Source of the DNA: Bacillus weihaiensis
GTDB taxonomy: Bacteria; Bacillota; Bacilli; Bacillales; Bacillaceae
Assembly: GCF_001889165.1 (NCBI RefSeq)
Contig: NZ_CP016020.1
Coordinates: 2,578,501-2,642,500 of the forward strand
Length of the DNA: 64,000 bases
Direction of reading: 5' to 3'
This document shows, in pieces, positions 63,788 to 64,000 of the stretch (position 1 is its first letter; each line of letters starts with the position of its first letter). The notes beneath the pieces are model-generated. The model did no database searches. It saw nothing but the letters and a program-made list of their open reading frames with translations, and was not told where the DNA came from. The position numbers were made by a program, and so were the translations under genes.

Positions 63788-64000
63788 CTATGGTTTTAAT
63801 ATTAATTTACCAGTTGTTTTTCTTCCCTGAAGTAATTCGTGAACTTTACTCGCTTCTTCTAACGAAAAGATACCCCCTATCATTAATTTAAGCTCTCCTT
63901 TGTTTAAGAAAGTAAGTAAATCCTGTAGGCTTTTACGATAAAGTTCTTGTTTTTTCATAATACCTGGTAGAAAAAATCCCGTTACTGTTTTATTGTCAGC
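63788..64000 (-). CDS. C-terminal part of a zinc-type alcohol dehydrogenase / quinone oxidoreductase (partial)
   Basis: Seventy residues read to the right edge before TAG: a Rossmann-like FFLPGIMKKQELYRK helix, then KLMIGGIFSLEEASKVHELLQGRKTTGKLILKP, the usual C-terminal strand of NADPH:quinone reductases (QorA) and related medium-chain dehydrogenases. The N-terminal part lies beyond the window. Confidence 0.8.
   Translation of the reverse strand, partial: ADNKTVTGFFLPGIMKKQELYRKSLQDLLTFLNKGELKLMIGGIFSLEEASKVHELLQGRKTTGKLILKP

Overview
The window looks like a chromosome segment of a low-GC, endospore-forming member of the Bacillaceae. Evidence: an SspH-type spore protein, two sporulation-type sensor kinases, TTG and GTG starts with strong GGAGG ribosome binding sites, GlnR/TnrA, FadR and sigma-D type control sites, and long synteny with the Bacillus subtilis kinA-patA-cheV-ykyB-ykuC...ykuU region. 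No rRNA, tRNA, CRISPR array, prophage or intact insertion sequence was seen. Most genes are core housekeeping or signalling genes.

Layout. Positions 1-1500 are nearly gene-free and carry a 15-unit, 21-bp tandem repeat and a short inverted-repeat element. Positions 1.5-9.3 kb hold a heterodimeric ABC exporter with a small upstream gene, a GrpB-family protein, MscL, and a chemoreceptor whose mRNA leader carries a c-di-GMP-I riboswitch. Positions 9.7-12.9 kb are an ammonium-transporter operon (amt, a DUF294 nucleotidyltransferase, a DEDDh exonuclease) behind two exact GlnR/TnrA boxes. Then come a BCCT betaine transporter, a YfcE-like phosphoesterase, a DUF2156 acyl/aminoacyltransferase-like protein, sspH and a cold-shock gene with a very long leader.

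Positions 19-23.5 kb are a molybdenum operon: mobA-moeA-mobB-moaE-moaD-modA-modB, with no modC. Positions 24-48.9 kb are the 'yku' block read backwards (ykuU, T, S, dapL, dapH, ccpE, darB, ykuK, ykuJ, ykuI, fadH, ykuE, ykuD, ykuC). Relative to B. subtilis it is interrupted by ppk/ppx, a fluC pair, a glutaredoxin, a HD-GYP phosphodiesterase and a few small genes. Positions 48.4-62.7 kb carry ykyB, cheV, patA and a three-PAS kinA-like kinase, with a NCS2 purine permease, a KinB-like kinase, a GGDEF protein and corA between them. The window ends in a decayed repeat and the 3' end of a quinone-oxidoreductase-like gene.

Genes that work together: dapH, dapL and patA are three steps of the acetylase route to diaminopimelate and lysine. 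A GGDEF cyclase, a HD-GYP phosphodiesterase, a degenerate EAL protein and a c-di-GMP riboswitch on a chemoreceptor make c-di-GMP a recurring theme, together with sigma-D-controlled cheV. KinA-like and KinB-like kinases and sspH belong to sporulation. Recurrent non-coding elements (one 123-bp element in two identical copies with a shorter relative, and a degenerate repeat at three loci) are the main unexplained structures.
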